47,010 bases of DNA from JBCCXL01 sp039191605. GTDB lineage: Bacteria > Acidobacteriota > Thermoanaerobaculia > Multivoradales > JAHZIX01. This document shows, in pieces, positions 27,401-35,043 of this stretch. Position 1 is the first letter of the stretch. Each line of letters starts with the position of its first letter. Location: positions 1 to 47,010 of the forward strand of contig JBCCXL010000032.1 of assembly GCA_039191605.1 (NCBI GenBank), read 5' to 3'. The notes beneath the pieces were generated by a model. The model made no database searches. It was not told where the DNA came from and saw nothing but the letters and a program-made list of their open reading frames with translations. Both the position numbers and the translations under genes were made by a program.

Positions 27401-29314
27401 CGCTGGAGCAGTCTGGTGGTGGAGCGCGGTGGGGTGATGGACGACGTGGTGGATCGCCTGCGCCAGGCCACCAGCGAGCGCCTCACTCGAGGCTTGGAAG
27501 AAATCCGCAATCACGGGGACTACCTGGTGCAGGAGTACTCCACCCAGGCGGGGCTCGAGGGAGCTCAGGAGGCCCTCAACGCTCTGCGTCTCAAGACTCA
27601 GGAGCAGCTGCGGCGCTGGGAGCAGGGCCGGGGTCTGATGGTGCAGGCCTGCATGAGGAATCAGACCCCGTCTCTCGACGCGGTGCGCGATGCTCGCGAG
27701 CGGGTGGTGCGCAGCGCCAAGCGGATGCCCGATCTACAGCCCCAGCGGGGATTCCTCTGGCTGTGGGGTGGCATCAGCCTAGTGCTCGGCGAGATCTCCG
27801 GTCAGCTGCTCTCGTATTGGGCCGGCTTTCATCTCAACCCCCAGTGGGTCGAGGTGCTGCTGGCGGATTGGGGTTTCCTCACCATCGGCTCGTTGATCTG
27901 GGGTGCCGGCCGAATGGCCTTCTTGGTTTGGGTCAAGCGCCAGCGGCGCAAGGTCAAGCGGGCCATCGAGGAGCTCCAGGCTAGCGTGGAGCGTCTGTTT
28001 ATGGGCACTGAATCGGCGACCGGCGACGAGGCGGAGAAGCCCAAGGGAAGCTGGCTGGAGGGACTGCCGGGGGTCGGCGGCTGGCTGCGTCGTCGGCGGG
28101 AGCGGCGCAGCTCCGACGAGGCGGCGGGGATCGGCGATTTCACTGCCTCCTTTACCTCTGCTGGCTCCGCTGGGCAGCCCCCCGCCGCCGCCGCGCAGTC
28201 TTCGAGGGACGAAGCGGAAGACTACCTCCAGCGGCTGGAGCGGGAGATCATCGCTTCCGCCCAGGCGCCACCGTCGGCGCGCTCCCTGCTGGAGAGCCGG
28301 CTGGACCTGCTGTGGGTTCTCGCCGGTCGTTCCCTCGCTCAGCATCTCCACGAGGGGGCCGCGGCGGATGCTCGCAGCGGCGATCGCCTGCTGCGGAGCC
28401 TGCTCATTCAGCTGGACGAGCTGCGGCGCCTGGCGGAGGTGTTGGGGGTGGTGATCAGCCTCGAAGAGGGGGAGAGCCACGAGGATCCCTCCGGCCTGCT
28501 GAGCCCGCGGGAGGATTCCCTGCTGCAGTCCACCCATCGCCTCGTCCATCACTACCAGCGGGACTTCAGCGACGACAAGGATCTGCAGCAGCAGCTCCAG
28601 CTGATCTTCGACGATCTCGAGAACTTCCATCGCTGGCGCACCACCGCCTCTTTCTCCGAAACCCAGGCGCTGCTGGAGCTCTGCCGCAAGCCCTTCCACA
28701 ACCTGGTGCACAGCCCGGTGACGGAGCTTCACGACTTTGCTCGGGACATGGGCGAGCCGCTCTGCGACTTTGTCTCCCGCTGCTTTCCCAACCTCGGTTT
28801 CGGCGCCGAATTCCGCGGCTTCGAGGGTCTCGACCCCGACGGCATTCAGCTGGTGGCGGACGCCACCCTGGTGGTGGAGCCGACCCTCGCCCGGGAGTTC
28901 CGCCGAGCCCAGGAGCTGGAGCGCCAGGACCGCCAACAGCGGCGCATTCCGGAACGCGCCGCCACCACCCATACCCTGAACGTGGAAGAGCAGCCGGTAC
29001 GCCCCAACGCGGCCTACATGCTCTCCCTGGTGCAGGGGATCCGCCCCCATAGCGTGCGCAACCTGAAGCGTTTCGAGTCCTTCTACGATCGCATTCGTCT
29101 ACCGGACGATCGCACCTTCCCCCTGAGCCCCGAGGCCCAGCATCCCCGGCTGCGGGAATCGATCAATCACCTCACCGGTCATCAGCGGGTGGGAGAAGAG
29201 CTCTTCCAGGCGGTTCTCAAGGCTGGCAAAGAGAGTGCGGGGCGGGCCGATTCAGCGGACCAGGAGGCCGCGGCGGCAGCGCCGCCACCGGCGACGGAAG
29301 GGGAGGGGAGATGA
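24404..29314 (+). CDS. Giant two-TM protein with glycine-rich N-terminal nucleotide-binding-like loop
   Basis: A 1636-residue protein beginning at TTG, 2 bp after the tubulin-like stop. It opens with AVVLGLGRFGLAVVERLG (residues 9-26). This parallels the first GTP-loop of its neighbour (LFVGLGGCGCRMVRRI), so it may carry a divergent tubulin-like or Rossmann fold; no GGTGSG-type loop is seen. Low-complexity Pro/Ala/Ser segments occur at about 140-195 and 545-605. A segment near 725-800 (RLTVFVVGDMGEVFTRTY) looks like another alpha/beta core strand. Charged helical sequence leads to two membrane helices at about 1117-1180, followed by a basic cytoplasmic stretch. The C-terminal 400 residues are helical. 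The end overlaps the next gene (ATGA). The family is unknown; it is probably a membrane platform for the tubulin-like protein. Confidence 0.7.
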   Translation: MSQAYPAPAVVLGLGRFGLAVVERLGRDWAGLRDAGADATLGNLSLISVRAENGEVEKRCLEGEAGSAELAWWSGEGDLPSLALDFVILRSLGLIRYQGRGYEVAVPRDYGVVEIDRGSAEWRALQYLESLNRESSGRASPSQKASRAEDAPGGTSGGAAGGEESRQQPAEDSSSTAPPAPAPPAPGTAAAARRPQGDQQPLIYRRRLFDWVELRPDPITSAEALRNLRGRIRDLDRFATPLLNRIKQGHSPETLLACIARCRALLDGRDPVPWGWLAETYFQQRAASGVESAAATLPEAAGLGESAGQGESAGQGIANGGGIQLSLDADALRLSEDHVKVEELQPKRAGSPIAGWEELMGSLGAGPGDAGGEAPRIQLNLPAVSLPRPGDVSCPVRPSDLLRRDWESTGWASDGSGRDAVRFQYLRTIPLRLGLFDHQPESAGAGNGEGELQERLQEQLRRLGRLSYKGLVRLWGDLQRERVMEEDLPVMVRVRQRDHLDSALRMSLEILGEVVVRPIVATGPNNGKKRSAAASEGRRPAGGTTGLDTESSSIAGSHREAGARAPREASELSLSAALSSSGPPDSGSAAAGSRTTYPSLPEGPSRRLGRLIMEGEEGAPVDGESVLYRRLADLGLRSARGRQQRRRPLFVDIPVNRPEPEQEDEERGQSQRSREGISVERVEFEKEARRFRTLRQRLREQVEEMLSFQHLSRARDKPGRMPPRLTVFVVGDMGEVFTRTYAQPVLREIHRCLLRAFTPIFESYRSGFDRSLCVTPLFWTPHPADPFDGEGSDAWEPESDIWREEAAIIDAIHGVRRWAETIMPASRRCISQIFVNSRVTDNSVLRLEDALRQSRDFLTLQMRNDLSRSHWLRRLSVSGGGSDLFSSFACYEIDFPAERCREYLANRLARDCLQLIKRGPRRDAELFQELPQLDLPVDLPPRLVQGAKATIVGRAREAANQVIGRHISSHHLTDDTQRREVLDRFDEDFEEALTASIQARWSSLVVERGGVMDDVVDRLRQATSERLTRGLEEIRNHGDYLVQEYSTQAGLEGAQEALNALRLKTQEQLRRWEQGRGLMVQACMRNQTPSLDAVRDARERVVRSAKRMPDLQPQRGFLWLWGGISLVLGEISGQLLSYWAGFHLNPQWVEVLLADWGFLTIGSLIWGAGRMAFLVWVKRQRRKVKRAIEELQASVERLFMGTESATGDEAEKPKGSWLEGLPGVGGWLRRRRERRSSDEAAGIGDFTASFTSAGSAGQPPAAAAQSSRDEAEDYLQRLEREIIASAQAPPSARSLLESRLDLLWVLAGRSLAQHLHEGAAADARSGDRLLRSLLIQLDELRRLAEVLGVVISLEEGESHEDPSGLLSPREDSLLQSTHRLVHHYQRDFSDDKDLQQQLQLIFDDLENFHRWRTTASFSETQALLELCRKPFHNLVHSPVTELHDFARDMGEPLCDFVSRCFPNLGFGAEFRGFEGLDPDGIQLVADATLVVEPTLAREFRRAQELERQDRQQRRIPERAATTHTLNVEEQPVRPNAAYMLSLVQGIRPHSVRNLKRFESFYDRIRLPDDRTFPLSPEAQHPRLRESINHLTGHQRVGEELFQAVLKAGKESAGRADSADQEAAAAAPPPATEGEGR
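25313..25348 (+). repeat. 18-bp in-frame tandem duplication (GESAGQ twice)
   Basis: GGTGAGTCGGCAGGGCAG occurs twice in tandem. It encodes two GESAGQ units in a linker of the 1636-residue protein. It marks a flexible, length-variable region. Confidence 0.85.
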
Positions 29315-32300
29315 ACCTCACCAATCTTGTGGATGTACTGAAGCAGCTCCCGGAGTTGCTGTCCTTGGCCTTTCAGACCCTGCTGCTGGGGGCCCTGGAG
29401 TGGCTCTACTCGTCGTCCCCGGTGCTCCTGGGGTGGCTCGCCCTCGCCTATGGGGGGCTGCTGTGCTTCGGAGCCTTCCGACTCCAGGCCTGGTTGAGGA
29501 GGGCCCACGAGCCGGAATCTGGCGCCGGGCGCCACTGGCGGCGGCTAATTTGGCGAGAGCTGTTCCACTCGCCGACCCTCTGGCTGCTGGCGGCGATGGT
29601 GGTGGCGACCATCGTGCAATTGGTGCGCAATAGCTGGGTATTGGCTCTCGCATTCCTGATGCTCGGAGGCGCGCTGTTTTTCCTCGTTGCTCTGTTTTGG
29701 CTTGGGCGCTGGGCGAAGGCCCGCTCCCGTCGACGCCGGGAGGCCCCAGAGCAGGGCTCTGGCGCTGAGCCATCAGATCGTGATGGATCGAGTCGTGGGG
29801 CATCGGGGAGAGAGCCGTCCAAAGTGGGTACGCAAGCGGGAGTGAACGCGGGTGAGAAAGTGGGCGCCGGCGATGGGGACGACAGCGACGGGGAAGGTGA
29901 AGAGAAAGCCGGTCGCCCCCGCCTCGTCCTCACCCTCGGGCCGACCTATCTCCTGGCTTCGATGTGGGTTCTGGGGCTCTACGTGCTCGCCCGGGTGCTG
30001 GATCCTCTGCTGGCGGGCCGCCTCAGCGGGGTGGATGGGGTCTCCTCCTGGGAAGTGCTGCTGCTGGGTTCCTGGCCGAAACTGGAGCTCTTCTTGCCGC
30101 TCAGTGAACGGCCCTACCTCTCGGCGATCTTGAGCCTCTTGTTGTGGGTCACCCTCTGGTGGTTGATCAGCTTCGGGACCCGCCTTCGCTTTCAGGACTT
30201 TCTGCTGCGCAATCAGCTGCAACACCGCAGTGGCTCGGCTCCGCCACAGCTTCGGCTGTGGACCGAGGTGGGGGGCGCCGAACCCCTATGGGAGCCAGCG
30301 GAGAATTATCGTCGCTGGATGTTCTGGGTGGTGGCGGCAGCAACGGCGGTGCCGCCGCTGGCCTGGCTTCACCTCACCGGTGATCCCTACCGCCTCGATC
30401 CCTCGATGTTCGCCCTCGCGGTGGTGCTGTGGCTTGGCCTGGTGCTGAATTTTCTGCTGCGGGGGGAAGAGGTCTTGCCGGCGGCGCAGGAGGTAGAGCA
30501 GGAGAAGCGGACGCTTCCCCCTACGGCGGGTTGGGCGGAGGTCTGCGAGGTGCTCCAGCGGGGCAAGGTGAGGGTCGGCCCAAGGGAGGACTCAACCGAT
30601 TGCCATCAGCTGACGGCCCATTCCTGGCCGCCTTCGGTGACCCCCCTAGCTCGCGAGCTGCTGCCCCGGCATCAGGGAGGCGGTCTCGGGGCACCGACTC
30701 GGCTCCAGGCGGAGATTTTGGGCCGTCTCGGGAGCGTCCCCGGGCAGCGGCTGGCCCTTGGGGATGACGACGGGGATCTCTCCTTCGGTAAAGCACCGGG
30801 AGACGCGGCGAAGGAGGAGTTCGAGAGCCGCACCCGACACCATGCGGTGCTCGCTCCGGAGGGGAGCGGTAAGACCACCCTGGCGTTGCTGGCGGCGGTG
30901 GATCAGGCGGTGACCCAAACTCGCTGTACCCTGGTGGTGCTGCGCAAGCCGGAGGAGGCGGAGCGCTTTCGGGGTGCCTTCCAGGATGCGCTCAGCACCT
31001 CGAGCCTGCGGTGGACGATCCGAGTACGTCAGCCGGGTCACGACCTGATGAACGATCTCGGTCGAGGCATCGTGCCGGACGTGGTGGTGTGCTCGCTGCG
31101 GGATCTGGTGGTGCACGTGCTGGAACGCTCGGACGTCTTCGCTCCCTTCTTGGGAAATGTCGGCCTGGTGGTGCTGGACGATGTGGAGTCCCTCTTCGGT
31201 CCGGTGGAGGCCCACGCCAAGCTGGCCTTCCGGCGGCTCCAGCTGCGCCTGCAGGCCCTCTCCCACCACCCGGAGAACGACCCCCGCTACGGCGTCAGCT
31301 TTTTGACCCTCGGAGCCGATTCCATGCATCGCGCCGAGGAGTGGGTAGAGACGCTGCTGGGGGTGGAGGTGGCGGTGCATACCTACGGTACCTCCGGGGA
31401 TAGCTCTTCGGAGGGCTCCAGAGAGGGCGCCGCGGGGGTCGGCGCCGCCTCTGGCGGCGCTGACTCTCCGTCTAGCGGTGGCGCCGTGGTGAGGCGAGAG
31501 CTCTTTCGGCTGCGCTCCTTTCTCGACGAGAGTCAGGAGAGCATTACCTTCCTCGACCTGGTACAGGCCTGTGAGGATGCGGCGGTGCCCTGGCTGTATC
31601 GCTATTGCGGCGACGGCAGCCGGCATTTGGGGCGGCGGCTGCTGCCGCTGCGGGAAGAGCCGCAGCACGCCGTTCAGCGGCCGGAGGATGCCGCGGTGCT
31701 GCTGCTGGAGGGCACCTGGAGTGAGCTCCATCGGGAGATCGAGCGCCTGCCCTATGCCGGCCGGCGCTTTCTCAGCGGCGAGCCGGAGCGCCAGCCGCCG
31801 GTGGGCCCCATTGCGTTGGTGACCTTCACCGATCCCGATGTGGAGTCGGCCTTCTCCTACGACGACGATTCGATGCCCCTAGCCCACGCTTTGCGCTCGA
31901 TGCCGCGGCCGATCCTGCGGCCGCCCACCGGCGAGGTGGTGGAGCCGCACCTGGCGGCGGATCTAGTGCAGCATTGGATCGAAGTTCACGAATTGGTGAC
32001 CGCCTTCGGAGAGCCGGTGGTGGGGCGCCTGACTCAGCTGCAGCGGGACGGCCTGCTGCAGCAGGACGCCATCACCGACATCGCCGAGCGGGAGAGCCGC
32101 TACGAGCGCAAGGTCTCGCTCCAGGCCCACGCTCGGGCGCTGCGGGGGGAGCAGGATTGGGAAGACTCCACCCAATCCCGCCGCCTGCTGCCGCCGAGGG
32201 TGGCGCAGGTGGAGCTGGCGGTGCCGGAGGCCATCGAGCTGCGGGATCGCACTCGGATGGAGGTACTGGATCAGGTCGAGGTGATCTCGGCGATGATGCT

Positions 32301-35043
32301 CTACTACCCCGGCAGCATTTTCCGCGACGCCCGTGGCACCTTCGTCGTTGCCGAGTGGGTGACCCGAGCCAACGAGCACGATCACCGGGTGGTGGGAGCG
32401 GTGGTGGTGGAGCCGATCCAAAGCCTGGAGATCACCTCTCCGCGACGCCGGGTGATGGTGTCTTGGCACGATGAGGGAGAAGAGGAGGTCGCCGCGCCGG
32501 CCGCTCCCGATGGCTCGGTGCGGGAATCCCCCAGCGCTGCGGCCCAGCGGGATCTGCGCATCGCCGCGGGGGGTGGTTTCCTGGAGCGCCACGAGATCCT
32601 CTCCGGTCAGCTGCCGATGGAGGTCGAGCTGCGGCCGGCGACGGTGGAGGTGGAGCACGTGGCGACCTTTCGCCTGACGCCGCTGCGGCGCCGAGTGATG
32701 CAGCGCAGCCTGGAGCCTACGGCAGAGCCCGGGATGTCTTCGACCTCCCATCAACCCTGGAATCGGACCTTCCAAACCGTGGCCTTGGGGCTCTACCCCA
32801 ACATTCCCATGGCGGATGCCGTGGCCCCGGAGCGGTTGGAGCACGAGGGGGAGCTCACGGTGGGTGGGGCCCGACTGTTGGCGGCGGCGATGCGGGCCGT
32901 GCTGCCCTGCCTCTATCGCGGCGGCGGAAGCGCTCTCGGTCTCGCTCTACTGCTGCAGCCGGGTCAGGAATTGCTGCAGCCGGAGCCAGACCAAGCTCCC
33001 GAAAACAGCGGCTTGGAGGCTGAGGGTGAGGGATCGGAGACCGTAGATGAAGGGGTCTCTTCCGGGGCGTTCGGGCGCCAGCAGGATCTCGCGAGCCGAG
33101 TCCTCACCGCGGACGAGGGCTTCGTCTTCTTCGACACCGCTCGGGGCGGCAATGGAGCCTGCCGGGCCATCTATCGCGACGGAGTGGAGCTGCTGCTGCG
33201 CCTCTGTCAGCTGCTCTTGGAGGGGTTGCCCTCGGTGCAGCGACTGCGGTTGCTCTACGACCATTTTGGCGATCGGGTGGAGATTCTGCGGGAGGCGGCA
33301 GAGGAGGAAGCCGGACCGAGGGATCGCAGGAAATTCCAGCAGCTGCGCAACGAGAGCAACAAGGACGCTCTGCACAATGCCCGTCAATGGCTGGAAGCCC
33401 ACCTCGGCAGCGAGGCGGCCCAGGGCCTGGATGGCGAGCCCCAGATCGACGAGGACGACGACTGGGACAAATTCTTCCCCCCGAGCCTGGGGCGCTGTCT
33501 CACCGTCGCGCCGGGGCACCAGCCGGACGTCAAATGGGCCTTGTTGCGCTGGCGTCAGCGAGCGGAGAACTATGAGATTCGGGTTGGTTTCGACCGCGAA
33601 ACCCTGCTGCGTTCCTCTGGCGCCAGCGATTCGAAGCTCGTGGCCCAGCAGCTGAAGCTGCTGCGGGCGGAGGCTCAGCAGCAGGGGGATCTCGCCTTCG
33701 CGCCGTGGCCGGCGGGAACCCATGAGGTGAGTCCGCCGGCTAAGGACGAGGAGACCGAGGAGCCGACCACCGCCGCGGACTCCGGCGTCGCCGCGGCGGA
33801 GCGCCCAAGCTGGTGGATCCGTCTGCTGGTGCTGCTGCGCTTGAGGTCGGAGTCTTCATCCACGGAGGCGGATCCTGGGGATGCAGGGCAGAGTCCTGAG
33901 GGCACCTCGTCGGCGGGCTCCGAGGCCGAGTCGTCCGATGAACAGTCCTCCGACCGGGAAGCTCCAGCAGAGTGGGCTGCCTTCGCGAGCGCCTGGACGG
34001 TCTACCTCACCGACGGCTACCGCCTCGGTCGAGTGGCCCATCGTCTTTGGGAGGGCGCCGGCAAGGGCCTGAATGGCGATCACGATTTGACGCCGATGAA
34101 TCCCCTGGTTCCCCCTCGACTCGGCCGGCTCCACTTCTTGATGTCCTTCGTTTCCAGCCTACGGGGGGACGAATGGGGCACCTTCGAGCCGCTGGTGCAA
34201 TCCCTGCTGCAGAATCGGGTCAACGGCGCCACTCGCTGTCTGCTGCTGGCCGCGCTTCTGGAACGCAATGGGGTGAGCTCCGGCGTCTTTGTCCACCGCC
34301 GCAGCCAGCGAGTGCTGCTGGCGATGGAGGTGTCCCAGGGGCTGAGCCGCTTCGCCTCCCAGCCATCGCGCCGCGAGGATCCGCGAAGCGCCTGGTCCAC
34401 CGAGGCGAATCTCGGTGCTCCACCCTCTCTCTTCTTCGAGCTGCGGGTGAAGGCCGAGAGCCTCGCTCGGCTTCCCGCCGCCACCGCCGAACACCTGCCC
34501 CCGCTCTGCTTCGTTCCCGTCGACCCTTCGAATCCGCGCCCCTTCGCTGGACCTCGAGACGAGGTGGCGAAGGATTGGACCTTCCTCCCCCTCGGGGAGG
34601 TGCAAGCTTGGTTGCGCAGGGTCAGCCGGGCGCAGGAAGAAGAGGAGGCCGTATCGGAGGAACCGTCGACGCCGGCCCAGGGCTCGTCAAAGCTGGAATC
34701 GTCAACGCTGATTTCGTCCGACGAGTCCTCAGAGAGCGCCGAAGGCCAGGCAGCGGCGGCTGAGCCAGAGCAGGAATCGGAATCGGAGTCCTCCTCCATA
34801 GAAGTCGAAGAGCCTGAGGAAGCCGCTCCCCCCAAAAAAGCGAAGCTCGGTAGGGCAGCGAAGCTCGACGAAGCAGCGAAGCTCGACAAGGCAGGGGAAC
34901 CCGAGAGCCCGGAAGCAGAGCCTGAGAGCCCGGCAGCGGAGCCTGAGAGCCCGGCAGCGGAGCCCGAGAGCCCGGTGGAGATCGATCTCGACGACGCTGA
35001 ACGCGAGGCGACGGCCACCGAGACGGCAGGAGAAGCATCATGA
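29311..35043 (+). CDS. Giant polytopic membrane P-loop ATPase with DUF1998-like region
   Basis: A 1910-residue protein. The first 390 residues hold about eight hydrophobic helices in two blocks split by a Glu/Gly/Ser-rich loop. A P-loop APEGSGKTT (Walker A, about 514-522) and VVLDDVES (Walker B-like, about 620) follow, in the spacing of SF2/DEAD-type ATPases. Near 1273, FFDTARGGNGACRA recalls the GGxG segment of DUF1998-type helicase tails (MrfA/DrmB-like), preceded by a matching ALGLYPNIP segment; the zinc cysteines are missing. Near 1637-1670, RVNGATRCLLLAALLERNGV resembles a degenerate transglutaminase-like domain. The C-terminus is acidic with tandem repeats. It overlaps genes on both sides (ATGA). 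It could power assembly or transport by the tubulin-like system. Nucleic-acid unwinding is not implied. Confidence 0.7.
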   Translation: MNLTNLVDVLKQLPELLSLAFQTLLLGALEWLYSSSPVLLGWLALAYGGLLCFGAFRLQAWLRRAHEPESGAGRHWRRLIWRELFHSPTLWLLAAMVVATIVQLVRNSWVLALAFLMLGGALFFLVALFWLGRWAKARSRRRREAPEQGSGAEPSDRDGSSRGASGREPSKVGTQAGVNAGEKVGAGDGDDSDGEGEEKAGRPRLVLTLGPTYLLASMWVLGLYVLARVLDPLLAGRLSGVDGVSSWEVLLLGSWPKLELFLPLSERPYLSAILSLLLWVTLWWLISFGTRLRFQDFLLRNQLQHRSGSAPPQLRLWTEVGGAEPLWEPAENYRRWMFWVVAAATAVPPLAWLHLTGDPYRLDPSMFALAVVLWLGLVLNFLLRGEEVLPAAQEVEQEKRTLPPTAGWAEVCEVLQRGKVRVGPREDSTDCHQLTAHSWPPSVTPLARELLPRHQGGGLGAPTRLQAEILGRLGSVPGQRLALGDDDGDLSFGKAPGDAAKEEFESRTRHHAVLAPEGSGKTTLALLAAVDQAVTQTRCTLVVLRKPEEAERFRGAFQDALSTSSLRWTIRVRQPGHDLMNDLGRGIVPDVVVCSLRDLVVHVLERSDVFAPFLGNVGLVVLDDVESLFGPVEAHAKLAFRRLQLRLQALSHHPENDPRYGVSFLTLGADSMHRAEEWVETLLGVEVAVHTYGTSGDSSSEGSREGAAGVGAASGGADSPSSGGAVVRRELFRLRSFLDESQESITFLDLVQACEDAAVPWLYRYCGDGSRHLGRRLLPLREEPQHAVQRPEDAAVLLLEGTWSELHREIERLPYAGRRFLSGEPERQPPVGPIALVTFTDPDVESAFSYDDDSMPLAHALRSMPRPILRPPTGEVVEPHLAADLVQHWIEVHELVTAFGEPVVGRLTQLQRDGLLQQDAITDIAERESRYERKVSLQAHARALRGEQDWEDSTQSRRLLPPRVAQVELAVPEAIELRDRTRMEVLDQVEVISAMMLYYPGSIFRDARGTFVVAEWVTRANEHDHRVVGAVVVEPIQSLEITSPRRRVMVSWHDEGEEEVAAPAAPDGSVRESPSAAAQRDLRIAAGGGFLERHEILSGQLPMEVELRPATVEVEHVATFRLTPLRRRVMQRSLEPTAEPGMSSTSHQPWNRTFQTVALGLYPNIPMADAVAPERLEHEGELTVGGARLLAAAMRAVLPCLYRGGGSALGLALLLQPGQELLQPEPDQAPENSGLEAEGEGSETVDEGVSSGAFGRQQDLASRVLTADEGFVFFDTARGGNGACRAIYRDGVELLLRLCQLLLEGLPSVQRLRLLYDHFGDRVEILREAAEEEAGPRDRRKFQQLRNESNKDALHNARQWLEAHLGSEAAQGLDGEPQIDEDDDWDKFFPPSLGRCLTVAPGHQPDVKWALLRWRQRAENYEIRVGFDRETLLRSSGASDSKLVAQQLKLLRAEAQQQGDLAFAPWPAGTHEVSPPAKDEETEEPTTAADSGVAAAERPSWWIRLLVLLRLRSESSSTEADPGDAGQSPEGTSSAGSEAESSDEQSSDREAPAEWAAFASAWTVYLTDGYRLGRVAHRLWEGAGKGLNGDHDLTPMNPLVPPRLGRLHFLMSFVSSLRGDEWGTFEPLVQSLLQNRVNGATRCLLLAALLERNGVSSGVFVHRRSQRVLLAMEVSQGLSRFASQPSRREDPRSAWSTEANLGAPPSLFFELRVKAESLARLPAATAEHLPPLCFVPVDPSNPRPFAGPRDEVAKDWTFLPLGEVQAWLRRVSRAQEEEEAVSEEPSTPAQGSSKLESSTLISSDESSESAEGQAAAAEPEQESESESSSIEVEEPEEAAPPKKAKLGRAAKLDEAAKLDKAGEPESPEAEPESPAAEPESPAAEPESPVEIDLDDAEREATATETAGEAS
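34840..34980 (+). repeat. In-frame repeats in the acidic tail of the ATPase
   Basis: Four 21-bp units (34897-34917, 34918-34938, 34939-34959, 34960-34980) encode EPESPEA/EPESPAA/EPESPAA/EPESPVE. The two middle units are identical. Just before them, from about 34840, three AAKLx pentapeptide-like units are encoded by GCGAAGCTCG-containing repeats. The tail is probably disordered and length-variable. Confidence 0.85.

Noticed and set aside
27779..29050. A 423-codon minus-strand frame opposite the 1636-residue protein
   Set aside because: Gly/Gln/Leu-rich shadow with no domain and no start signal.
29311..35043. A DNA-defence (DISARM-like) helicase
   Set aside because: Although a DUF1998-like segment is present, there is no methyltransferase, nuclease or phospholipase partner, and the protein is polytopic in the membrane.
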